NCBI GenBank assembly: GCA_038239195.1
Contig: JBBSEZ010000512.1
Span: 1 to 6,596, forward strand
Source: JBBSEZ01 sp038239195
Lineage (GTDB): Bacteria; Planctomycetota; Planctomycetia; Gemmatales; Gemmataceae
Length of the DNA stretch: 6,596 nucleotides
Direction: 5' to 3'
Program-made: the position numbers and the translations under genes
In this document: piece after piece, positions 1 to 5,324 of the stretch
Layout of the letters: every line of letters begins with the position of its first letter
Numbering within the stretch: position 1 is the stretch's first letter
The notes under the pieces: generated by a model
What the model saw: only the letters and a program-made list of their open reading frames with translations
What the model was told of the DNA's origin: nothing
The model's database searches: none

Positions 1-10
1 CTTTATAAAT

Positions 11-126
11 GGGGGGGGGGAGTTGCTGGCGCAGCACCGGGCGGGCGGGCGGGCCGCCCGCCGCCCAACACCCCCGGGGGTGGCCCCCCCCCCCCACCAA
101 ACCCCCCCCCCCCCCCCCCCCCCCCC
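11..126. repeat. Poly-G, GGGC and poly-C low-complexity tract
   Basis: The tract contains G10 at 11-20, four GGG runs separated by single C at 39-53 (a canonical G-quadruplex pattern with one-base loops), C12 at 84-95 and C25 at 102-126. The GGGC repeat is followed at once by a GCCCGCC stretch with which it could pair as a hairpin. Homopolymers this long are rare in bacterial chromosomes and are also typical places for read or assembly error, so the exact length should not be trusted. Confidence 0.8.
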
Positions 127-447
127 GGGGCGTGTCGCAGCCCGCGGGCGGGGCCCGCGGCGCCCCCCCCGCCTCTCGCGTTTGTTGGGGGAGGCCCCGC
201 GAGCCGACCGGGCCCGGCGTGCCGCTCGGCGTAGCGGAGCGGGCCAGGCGTGGGCTCCTTTGCCGTGCTCGTGCGACAAAGACGAACAGGGGGCCGTCTC
301 CTGTAGCGCCTGGTTCGCCGCGCTCCCCGTCTTGCTCGAACACAAGGAAACTGAGATGCGGTTAGGACCAGACCGTGCGGCTGTGGAAATTGCCCGGGCT
401 TCCCAACATCTTTTTTGCCTTCGCAGGCGAGCCGATGACTACGCTCG

Positions 448-469
448 GAGCCCAATAACGGGAAAGCTC
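448..469. repeat. Copy 1 of a GAGCCC-TAACGGGAAAGCTC motif
   Basis: GAGCCC, then AA, then TAACGGGAAAGCTC. The same motif without the AA occurs at 3397-3416, so 20 bases are shared apart from a 2-base insertion. The ends GAGC/GCTC are complementary, giving weak dyad symmetry. It may be a dispersed short repeat; only two copies are visible here. Confidence 0.5.
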
Positions 470-575
470 ACCTGCCCGGCCCGCACCGGAGAGTTTGCAA
501 GTCCCGGGAACGAACATGCGGGCCGGGTCGGGTGCAGCGCCGGGTTGGACGTCGGCCCGCGCTCGTCTCGCCGAG

Positions 576-806
576 TTACTCCAGGTTCGCGATTTTCAAT
601 CGCTGCCATCCCTCCGGGCTACCTGTTTCGAGACCGAATTGCATCTCGATGGCGAAGGTGACCCGGGCCACACCGCCCTGCCTCGACACGGAGATGAAGT
701 GCGGCGGATCACTTCGACGCGGCGGTCCGGGATCCAGGGTCAGGCAGGGGCTCTTGAAGCCGAACGTCCCCAGCTCCACGTATCCGAAACGCTCCTCACG
801 CCGCAC
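576..806 (-). pseudogene. Unrecognised gene fragment antisense to the DUF4058 upstream region
   Basis: I do not recognise the family. The minus-strand frame from a GTG at 806 to TAA at 576-578 gives 76 residues that read like a folded, beta-rich protein: alternating hydrophobics, phrases such as VELGTFGFKSP, PHFISVSRQGG and VTFAIEMQFGLE, and a normal ending (WQRLKIANLE). Codons favour G or C in the third position (ttc, atc, ctg, gtg), as in the real genes of the window. The frame stays open upstream to 923, but the only start is the GTG, which has a poor ribosome-binding site. The overlapping plus-strand frames read as Arg/Ser-rich noise. I infer a 5'-truncated or degraded gene; a small complete gene is possible. 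Confidence 0.4.
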
Positions 807-944
807 AACGCCCTGTCGGGCCCCGCTCGGGCCTTCGTTGTAGTCGCCGCGCCCACGTTGGCAACGATCCCGCCTGCTGAATGTTCCAAAGCCTTGTGCA
901 ACAACAGCCCGATCGCCATAATCCTAGGGAAGGAGGGACCAATC

Positions 945-1649
945 ATGCCGCTGCACGATTGGAAGGATGAACGGGGTTGGGACGGCGTGTACCTGCTCTG
1001 GCTGGTGCAGCTACTCGACTGGATTCAGCCGCGCCTGCCGCCGGGCTTCCGGGCCTACGTAGGTTCCGTGCCGGCGCTCACCCTCGAGGCCGCCAACGGC
1101 AAGCCCGACGTCACCGTGAGAGGCTGGCGAGCTCCGCCGAGCGATGCCGCGCCCGGCGGATCGGCTGCGCTTGCCCCCGATCGCGAAGCCGTGGCGACGT
1201 TCACCCTCGATCCCCAGCGAGCAATCCACGTCGATTGGCACGGGCAGTTGATCGCGGCCGTGGAGATCGTGTCGCCGCGCAACAAGGGTCGCCTGGACGC
1301 CAAGGCGCGCTACGCCCGGCGCCACCTCGGCTATTTGCGACAGGGCGTCCACCTGATGCTGCTCGACGTGTTTTCGCAGCCGGCGGGCTTCTCCTTTGCC
1401 GACGCCATCTCCGCTGACCTGGGCCTGGGCGAACCGGCCGCTCCTCCTCCCCACGCGATCAGTTATCGGGTCGGCGGCCCCGTGCCTCGCGACCAGGAGA
1501 TGGGCACACAAATCGCCCTCTGGCATCGCCACCTCAGGGCCGGTCAGCCCTTGCCGGAATTGCCCCTGCCGCTGGACGAGGACCAGGTGGTCCCCATCGA
1601 TCTCGAATTGACGTACCACGAGGCGGCCAGGCGAGCGTACCTGGACTGA
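945..1649 (+). CDS. DUF4058 family protein
   Basis: This 234-residue protein starts MPLHDW, the hallmark N-terminus of DUF4058, a family of unknown function common in planctomycetes and cyanobacteria. The ATG at 945 is preceded by AAGGAGG at 930-936 with 8-base spacing, so the longer open frame upstream is not needed. After an aromatic-rich N-terminal helix (WDGVYLLWLVQLLDWI) come KPDV (residues 53-56), a variable Pro/Ala-rich segment, the core VEIVSPRNKGR (106-116), an Arg/Tyr-rich helix (KARYARRHLGYLRQGVHL) and a D-rich strand. The order PDV ... VEIVSPxNK recalls the PD-(D/E)XK-like arrangement of Uma2-type proteins (Asp55, Glu107, Lys114); that link is my inference. The gene seems intact and stands alone. 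A weak promoter-like pair, TTGTGC (894-899) and CATAAT (917-922) with a 17-base spacer, lies just upstream. Confidence 0.85.
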   Translation: MPLHDWKDERGWDGVYLLWLVQLLDWIQPRLPPGFRAYVGSVPALTLEAANGKPDVTVRGWRAPPSDAAPGGSAALAPDREAVATFTLDPQRAIHVDWHGQLIAAVEIVSPRNKGRLDAKARYARRHLGYLRQGVHLMLLDVFSQPAGFSFADAISADLGLGEPAAPPPHAISYRVGGPVPRDQEMGTQIALWHRHLRAGQPLPELPLPLDEDQVVPIDLELTYHEAARRAYLD

Positions 1650-1679
1650 CCACTCCCCGAACGACCCAGTTCACGCGCG

Positions 1680-1710
1680 GGCCACTCGACTGAATGTTAT
1701 TCGAGTGACC
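1680..1710. terminator. Stem-loop downstream of the DUF4058 gene
   Basis: CACTCGA (1683-1689) pairs with TCGAGTG (1701-1707) around an 11-base loop. One mismatch outward, GG/CC can extend the stem. It sits about 30 bases after the DUF4058 stop. There is no T-tract, so a terminator role is only a guess; an operator for the downstream gene pair is also possible. Confidence 0.3.
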
Positions 1711-1858
1711 TCAGATGGCCCGTCGCGTGCAACGACTGATTCGGACAACACTTCTTCAACTCCAAGCCCTTCTTCCTTCGGTCCGCTCTCGGCCAAGACG
1801 TCTTTGGGATTTGAGTATGGAAAGCGGAGCAGGTCCATTGCAAGGAAGGAGAGCGGAA

Positions 1859-2110
1859 ATGGTATCGGCCGAGACAAAATCGGTCATCGAGCGTGCCAAG
1901 AGTCTCTACGCCGAGCAACTGTAGGCCGTGCTGGAGCCCCAGCACCTGAATCGGTTCGTCGCTATCGAGCCGGAATCAGGCGAGTATTTCCTGGGGGACA
2001 CGTTCGACGAAGCGGTGAAGTCGGCCAGGACGAAGCATCCGTCCCGCCTGTCGCACACCATCCGGATCGGGCACCGCGTCGCCTTTCACCTCGGGGGCAT
2101 GCAGCGGTGA
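1859..2110 (+). pseudogene. Small conserved protein of an aspartic-protease operon, interrupted by in-frame TAG
   Basis: From ATG 1859, with AAGGAAGGA about 8 bases upstream, the frame reads 21 residues (MVSAETKSVIERAKSLYAEQL), meets TAG at 1922-1924 and continues open in the same frame to TGA 2108-2110. Joined across the stop it gives an 83-position protein: a helical N-terminus, then a compact domain with FVAIEPESGEYFLGDTFDEAV and HTIRIGHRVAFHLGG. The second half resembles small planctomycete and cyanobacterial proteins (DUF5678-like) encoded directly before clan AA aspartic proteases, as here; their job is unknown to me. The GTG at 1928 could restart translation but has no good ribosome-binding site. 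The continuity of the frame argues for a recent nonsense change or a base-call error rather than two genes. Confidence 0.65.
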
Positions 2111-2381
2111 AAGGGCTCGTGGACGATCCGTTGCGGGCACTGCTCCGCGTGCCGGTGTCGGCGTCGCGCGACGGGGAGCGCACGGACCTCGTGGTGTGGA
2201 TCGACACGGCGTTCGACGGCGGACTGGCAATACCACGGAAGCAGGTTGCCGGACTGGGGCTATCCCAGCAGTCGTCCGCCGAGGCGATCTTGGCGGACGG
2301 CCTATCCGTCGAGTTGGAAACGTTCGCCTGCTTCCTCGATTGGTTCGGCAACACCTACGAGACGCAGGTTGCCGCCAGTGA

Positions 2382-2492
2382 GGCGAGCGGCAGGAGAAAC
2401 CAGCCCGTAGGACGGCTCTCCTGAGCCGTCCTGCCGGGGGGGACGGGTCAGGAGACCCGTCCTACGGGGGAGGGTTATTCCTGCCGACCGCC
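2382..2492. mobile_element. 111-bp MITE-like palindromic element with 3-bp TGA duplication
   Basis: The ends are imperfect inverted repeats of about 34-36 bp: the left begins GGCGAGCGGCAGGAGAAACC, and the reverse complement of the right begins GGCGGTCGGCAGGAATAACC; both run on to CCCGTAGGACGG. TGA occurs on both sides (2379-2381 and 2493-2495), and deleting the element with one TGA rebuilds an uninterrupted protease gene. It has no coding capacity, so it would have to be moved by a transposase encoded elsewhere. A 3-bp TNA duplication is known for some IS5-family (IS1031-like) elements; that assignment is tentative. The interior holds two perfect hairpins. Confidence 0.75.
2410..2462. repeat. 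Twin 9-bp hairpins with complementary 4-base loops
   Basis: The first hairpin is GGACGGCTC-TCCT-GAGCCGTCC (2410-2431) and the second is GGACGGGTC-AGGA-GACCCGTCC (2441-2462). The stems are perfect and near-identical, and the loops are complementary to each other. The protease frame stops at the TGA spanning the first loop and stem (2422-2424). Confidence 0.8.
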
Positions 2493-2601
2493 TGACGGCG
2501 AACATGCGCTGCTCGGAACGATGCTGATGGATGGGCGCCGCCTGGACGTCGACTACGCGGCGAAAACGGTCGAACTCACGTAAATAGAGGCCGAACGCTG
2601 T

Positions 2602-2880
2602 TCAGGGACCCACCTCGCCTCGCTGGACCTTCTTGGCGAAGTCGGACAGATACTGCCGCTCATCCCGCTCAGCCGCTGCGAGCAACAGGGCCACGTGCGG
2701 CGATCCAACCCGGTGCAAGCGCCACAAGACCATCCTACGCGCCCACTGCTGGTGCTCGTTGGGCCGTTGCCACTCTGCCAGAGCCAACTCCTCGAGTGCC
2801 GGAGGTCCGAGCCGGGCGAGCGACTTCAACGACCGGCGCCGGACGTGTTCCTCCTCATCGCGAGCCAGGGCGATCAGGGC
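2602..2880 (-). pseudogene. HEAT-repeat-like protein, C-terminal remnant
   Basis: The minus-strand frame is open from an in-frame stop at 2881-2883 to TGA 2602-2604, giving 92 residues. It shows the alpha-helical hairpin pattern of HEAT/armadillo-type repeats: ARDEEEHVRRRSLKSLARLGPPALEELALAEW, then WARRMVLWRLHRVGSPHVALLLAAA, then YLSDFAKKVQRGEV. Such repeats bind proteins; no partner can be named. The similarity begins before any usable start: the only common start codon is TTG 2829, inside the first helical unit. The 5' end of the frame overlaps the last 7 bases of the DUF6194 gene, so the N-terminal part of a longer protein seems to be missing. Its 3' end faces the protease gene end to end, 18 bp apart. 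A small complete gene from TTG is the alternative. Confidence 0.5.
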
Positions 2881-3374
2881 TCATCCGAGGGCCGCGATTT
2901 AGCACGCCTTCTGACGGCCAGATCGTACGCCTCGGCGAGCAACGGCCGCACTGCCTGAAACGTTACGTCGCTCGGGTTGAGCACGCAGACCCAGGACTGC
3001 GGTGCATAGACAGGGTGCGGCATGATCTGGTCCAGGGCCGTGAAGTCATGGCCCGTGTTGACAACACCGGCCGGCCCTGGCGGGGACGGGTGGGGGCCGA
3101 ACAAGGAACGGTAGGTGTCCTTGCTGACGCCGACGTTCAGGCGGAACACTCCCGGGCGATTCAGGTTCGAGGCACGGTCAAAATCGCCATAGTCTTTGGT
3201 CACGATGGTGGCAAACGGAAACCTGTGCTTGGGCTCGAGGTTGCGATCGGGGTCGTAGATAAAGAACGTATCGCCCCAGGCGACTTCCGGAGAGCCAGCA
3301 TCGCGGGAGGCGACGACGACGTCGATGCCGTCAAACGTGTCGGCGACGTATTGGGCGATTGAGGCTTCGTCCAT
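2874..3374 (-). CDS. DUF6194 family protein
   Basis: This 166-residue soluble protein starts at ATG 3374; a GAGGA lies close upstream with short spacing. It matches my memory of the DUF6194 family along its whole length: an N-terminal helix (MDEASIAQYVADTFDGIDVVVA), EVAWGDTFFIYDP (residues 30-42), FATIVTKDYGDFDRASNL (54-71), FRLNVGVSKDTYRSLFG (77-93), then DFTALDQIMPHPVYAPQSWVCVLNPS (110-135) and a C-terminal helix (LLAEAYDLAVRRR). The conserved His, Asp and Trp residues suggest a ligand or active site, but the family has no known function that I can state. There is no signal peptide or membrane segment. The gene appears intact; its last seven residues may be a replaced tail, because the remnant downstream begins right there. 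Confidence 0.8.
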   Translation of the reverse strand: MDEASIAQYVADTFDGIDVVVASRDAGSPEVAWGDTFFIYDPDRNLEPKHRFPFATIVTKDYGDFDRASNLNRPGVFRLNVGVSKDTYRSLFGPHPSPPGPAGVVNTGHDFTALDQIMPHPVYAPQSWVCVLNPSDVTFQAVRPLLAEAYDLAVRRRAKSRPSDEP

Positions 3375-3396
3375 AAGTCCTCGCTTCAGGTTATCT

Positions 3397-3416
3397 GAGC
3401 CCTAACGGGAAAGCTC
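3397..3416. repeat. Copy 2 of the GAGCCC-TAACGGGAAAGCTC motif
   Basis: GAGCCC followed directly by TAACGGGAAAGCTC; it matches 448-469 apart from two extra A in that copy. It lies 23 bases upstream of the DUF6194 start, so on the minus strand it is in the 5' leader of that gene. It could be a dispersed repeat or a leader element. Confidence 0.5.
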
Positions 3417-3421
3417 TGCGG

Positions 3422-3473
3422 CGTTGGGGGCCAGGGCTGCCTTGGGCCCGGAAGAAACGTGCTGGCCCCAACG
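3422..3473 (-). terminator. Long stem-loop between the toxin gene and the DUF6194 gene
   Basis: CGTTGGGGGCCAG (3422-3434) is complementary to CTGGCCCCAACG (3462-3473) apart from one bulged G, around a 27-base loop. It lies 30 bases after the toxin stop in the direction of transcription. The loop contains a smaller GGGC/GCCC pairing. No T-tract follows, so termination is plausible but unproven; a processing site or repeat is the alternative. Confidence 0.4.
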
Positions 3474-3503
3474 TCCGCTGAAGCAACCGGTTCGGCGCCC
3501 GCG

Positions 3504-3785
3504 TCAGTAGACTTGATCGTGCGTGCCCAAGGCCAGCAACAGGATCGCCTCGGCCCGCTCATGTTGTGCGTACTCGAACACGACGCGCAGATCGGAACCG
3601 GCGCTGCAAGCCCAGCAACCCGCGAGCGGACCACGCAACTTGTGCGTCCGCAGGGACGGATGCTCCGCGTCGGCCGACAACTGTTCCAGCGCCGTCTCAA
3701 TGGATGCAACTGTTTCGGGGTGGGACTTCAGGCACTTCCGCAGGTCGCGCCCGAACGCTGGGGAGCGTAATAGCGTGCGCCTCAC
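3504..3785 (-). CDS. YafQ/RelE-family type II toxin (mRNA interferase)
   Basis: This 93-residue protein starts at GTG 3785, which overlaps the antitoxin stop by GTGA; a GAGG lies about 8 bases upstream. It has the compact RelE/ParE fold pattern of the YafQ branch: TLLRSPAFGRDLRKCLKSHPE, a long second helix, LRTHKLRGPLAGCWACSAGSDLRVVFEY and the terminal GTHDQVY. His48, Asp65, Arg67 and His89 sit where the YafQ family keeps residues needed for cleavage, matching E. coli YafQ His50, Asp67 and His87. YafQ-type toxins cut mRNA on the translating ribosome and slow growth until they are neutralised. The ORF is open further upstream, but that part overlaps the antitoxin and reads as noise. Gene and active site look intact. 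Confidence 0.85.
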   Translation of the reverse strand: MRRTLLRSPAFGRDLRKCLKSHPETVASIETALEQLSADAEHPSLRTHKLRGPLAGCWACSAGSDLRVVFEYAQHERAEAILLLALGTHDQVY

Positions 3786-3997
3786 GACTGTGCCTCGCGC
3801 ACCACCTCCGCCGCGGTCATGGGTTGGCACTGACCGGCAGCGAACTCGATCCGGGCCTGCGCCGCCACGGCAGCCACACGCTCCCGCCCGCGCTCGGCGA
3901 GGCGGCGGCTCAGGACTGCTACTAATTCCGCCTGGGCGTCGGCATCGAGCTGTTCGGCGGCGTCGAGGACGTCGGCAAATGCGATCTGCTGACTCAT
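3782..3997 (-). CDS. Antitoxin of the YafQ-like toxin
   Basis: This 71-residue protein starts at ATG 3997 with GGGAGG five bases upstream. It is acidic and helical at the front (FADVLDAAEQLDADAQAELVAVLSRRLAE) and Ala/Arg-rich behind, ending QCQPMTAAEVVREAQS, a layout I associate with short antitoxins found just before YafQ-like toxins in planctomycetes and cyanobacteria. It would bind and block the toxin. No ribbon-helix-helix or helix-turn-helix is evident, so autoregulation through this protein alone is doubtful. The 4-base overlap with the toxin couples their translation and gives the usual antitoxin-first order. Confidence 0.75.
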   Translation of the reverse strand: MSQQIAFADVLDAAEQLDADAQAELVAVLSRRLAERGRERVAAVAAQARIEFAAGQCQPMTAAEVVREAQS

Positions 3998-4024
3998 AGC
4001 GACCTCCCGATAAGGAACGATACC

Positions 4025-4056
4025 GCCAGGGTACTTGGCACATAGCCCGCAGTCAA
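4025..4056 (-). promoter_or_regulatory. Possible promoter and operator of the toxin-antitoxin operon
   Basis: Read on the minus strand there is TTGACT (4051-4056), a 17-base spacer and TACCCT (4028-4033), a good -35 with a weak -10. A small dyad, GCCA (4025-4028) and TGGC (4036-4039), overlaps the -10 position. The antitoxin ATG is 28 bases further down. Confidence 0.3.
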
Positions 4057-4213
4057 GGAAACGCGGCTGGTTGGTTTTCGGAGTTGTCGATCTCCGGTTG
4101 CGACGCGGAACGACCCCACGCCCCTGCCGCGACGGTGGGGCCACCGGGAGCCTGGGCCGCCGTCCACCCGCCACGGTCACGTGCAGCTTCGGGCTCGGCG
4201 GCGAACGCTCCCG

Positions 4214-4537
4214 TCAGAGGCGTACGATTACCGAATCTGGGCCAAGCGGTAGCGGGTCAATGTTAGATGGTACTCGAACGAGCTCGCCCCGATGGAACCG
4301 GATGACCGTTTGGGTAATTGCAGCAACCACCATCACTGGCACGCGATCGACATCCGAAAGAAACGACTTGGCCGGGCCCCAAGAAATCGAGTGGCCGCCA
4401 GTTGTCGGAAGTTCCACGCGATACAGGAAATCGTGCGGGATGCCATCAGCCTCGAGGACCACTCGATACTGGCCGAATCGCGCTGAACGGTGGCCAGGAG
4501 CCGCGTCATCTTTGATAGACACAATCCGAACGATCAT
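4214..4537 (-). CDS. Unrecognised small protein
   Basis: I do not recognise the family. The ATG at 4537 has GGAGG five bases upstream, so I chose it over the open frame that continues to 4606. The 107-residue product is soluble and beta-rich: MIVRIVSIKDD, then GQYRVVLEADGIPHDFLYRVE, HSISWGPAKSFLSDVDRVPVMVVAAI, and a basic stretch VIRFHRGELVRVPSNI near the C-terminus. It has no signal peptide, membrane helix or cysteines. The 216 bases downstream, before the antitoxin, hold a palindrome (CGGTGG/CCACCG, 4133-4146) and no gene. It lies downstream of the FKBP gene on the same strand, 112 bases away, so they may be separately transcribed. Composition and ribosome-binding site support a real gene. 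Confidence 0.6.
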   Translation of the reverse strand: MIVRIVSIKDDAAPGHRSARFGQYRVVLEADGIPHDFLYRVELPTTGGHSISWGPAKSFLSDVDRVPVMVVAAITQTVIRFHRGELVRVPSNIDPLPLGPDSVIVRL

Positions 4538-4649
4538 CGCCACCTCCGCAGCTGAACGACGCAGCTCTGCGGCGGGCCGGGGAACTGGGCGTGTACGCGA
4601 TTGCACTCAGTTGGCCCGTCCGCAGCAGCGGCTGGTTCGACCTGATAAG

Positions 4650-5324
4650 CTATGCGGTCCGCTTTTCCTTCTCCAGGATATCGACCAATTCGACTACGAA
4701 TACCAGTTTGGCGTTGGCCGGGATCGTTCCCTTGCCCTCCGCCCCAGAGCCAAGTTCCGGAGGTACGATCAACCGGCGCTTGCCATCGACTCTCATGCCG
4801 GGGACACCCTGATGCCATCCCTGGATCACATCATCGTTGTCGATCCAAAACGAAAACGGCTCCCTGCGGTCTCGGTCGAAGATACTGCCGTATGTCTTGG
4901 CTCGCGGCACGGAGGAAAAGGAGTGCGGCTGCCACTCCAGCAACAATTCCCATATCCCCTTGCGGCCTCGGCTGCTGTCGAACTTGGTCCCGTCCGTTAG
5001 CCAGCCGGTGTAATGGATAACGGCCTTGTCGCCCGACTTCGCCTCTTTCCCGTGACCGACCTTCAAGTCCTTATATTTCAAACTCGATTCGGTCTTAATC
5101 TCGTCACCGGCCTCCTCTTCAAAGATGTCGGCCTCCTCTCCATCTTTTCTCTTTTTGTAGGATTCCTCGATGCGCAGGCCGACGAAGAGAACAAAGCCGA
5201 TGGTCAAAATATACTCCGGCGACAGTAAGAGCTTCCTTACGGCAGCGTTCCATTCAAACACTGCCAGCGGCAAGACCACTGCAAGCGCCCACACCACCAG
5301 GAACTTCAACAAGAACCTCTGCAT
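4650..5324 (-). CDS. Membrane-anchored FKBP-type peptidyl-prolyl cis-trans isomerase
   Basis: This 224-residue protein starts at ATG 5324, just before a hydrophobic N-terminus; the ribosome-binding site is weak. Residues 5-24 form a membrane helix or uncleaved signal anchor, and 38-50 a second hydrophobic segment. A charged, acidic linker follows (about 51-78), then an FKBP domain (79-217). FKBPs speed up proline isomerisation during protein folding. Pocket residues visible, with FKBP12 equivalents, are Tyr105 (Y26), Phe115-Asp116 (F36-D37), Phe157 (F46), Val166-Ile167 (V55-I56), Trp170 (W59), Ile201 (I91) and Phe209 (F99). Two oddities stand out. The usual Tyr82 is Ser193 (ELGSGAEG), and about 32 extra residues (roughly 119-150) separate FDSS from EPFSFWI, which are normally only a few residues apart. 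The frame is intact, so it is probably expressed. Confidence 0.85.
   Translation of the reverse strand: MQRFLLKFLVVWALAVVLPLAVFEWNAAVRKLLLSPEYILTIGFVLFVGLRIEESYKKRKDGEEADIFEEEAGDEIKTESSLKYKDLKVGHGKEAKSGDKAVIHYTGWLTDGTKFDSSRGRKGIWELLLEWQPHSFSSVPRAKTYGSIFDRDRREPFSFWIDNDDVIQGWHQGVPGMRVDGKRRLIVPPELGSGAEGKGTIPANAKLVFVVELVDILEKEKRTA

Larger units (their letters stand above)
1..575. other. GC-rich, low-complexity stretch with no supported gene
   Basis: The first ~130 bases are simple sequence: ten G at 11-20, a GGGC repeat at 39-53, twelve C at 84-95 and 25 C at 102-126. The rest, to about 575, has long open frames in several phases. Their translations are Pro/Arg/Gly-rich or serine-rich, with no motif, ribosome-binding site or family resemblance I could recognise, as expected from stop-poor GC-rich DNA. 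Small palindromes occur, such as CCGCTC/GAGCGG at 222-242, and there is a 22-bp motif at 448-469 that recurs near 3400. I see no gene here. Confidence 0.6.
2107..2583 (+). pseudogene. Clan AA (retropepsin-like) aspartic protease, split by a palindromic insertion
   Basis: The gene starts at GTG 2107, which overlaps the previous stop (GTGA), so the two were translated together. The N-terminal part carries the retropepsin-type active-site loop WIDTAFDGGL (catalytic Asp33 with Thr34), then AIPRKQVAGLGL and a beta-rich flap region up to about residue 91 (VAAS). The frame then enters an inserted element and stops at TGA 2422-2424. After the element the same frame resumes at 2494 with DGEHALLGTMLMDGRRLDVDYAAKTVELT and ends at TAA 2581-2583. 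LLGTxLxDG is the expected C-terminal strand of the fold. Element plus one target copy is 114 bases, so removing it restores a 120-residue protein, the usual size. The split product lacks the C-terminal dimer/core strands and is probably inactive. Confidence is high for the family and the interruption. Confidence 0.8.

Noticed and set aside
23..661. Long plus-strand open frame
   Set aside because: It runs through the poly-C tract, is Pro/Arg-rich, lacks a ribosome-binding site and matches no family; stop-poor GC-rich DNA explains it.
495..944. N-terminal extension of the DUF4058 frame
   Set aside because: A strong ribosome-binding site and the family hallmark MPLHDW place the start at 945; the extension is low in protein character and antisense to a better frame.
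1671..1945. Minus-strand open frames antisense to the small-protein gene
   Set aside because: There is no ribosome-binding site or recognisable motif, and the plus strand holds a recognisable gene.
2382..2492. Rho-independent terminator of the protease gene
   Set aside because: The hairpins lie inside the gene within a longer terminal inverted repeat flanked by TGA duplications, so an inserted element explains them better.
3786..4043. Upstream extension of the toxin frame
   Set aside because: It is Arg/Pro-rich noise overlapping the antitoxin; the GTGA overlap gives a better start.
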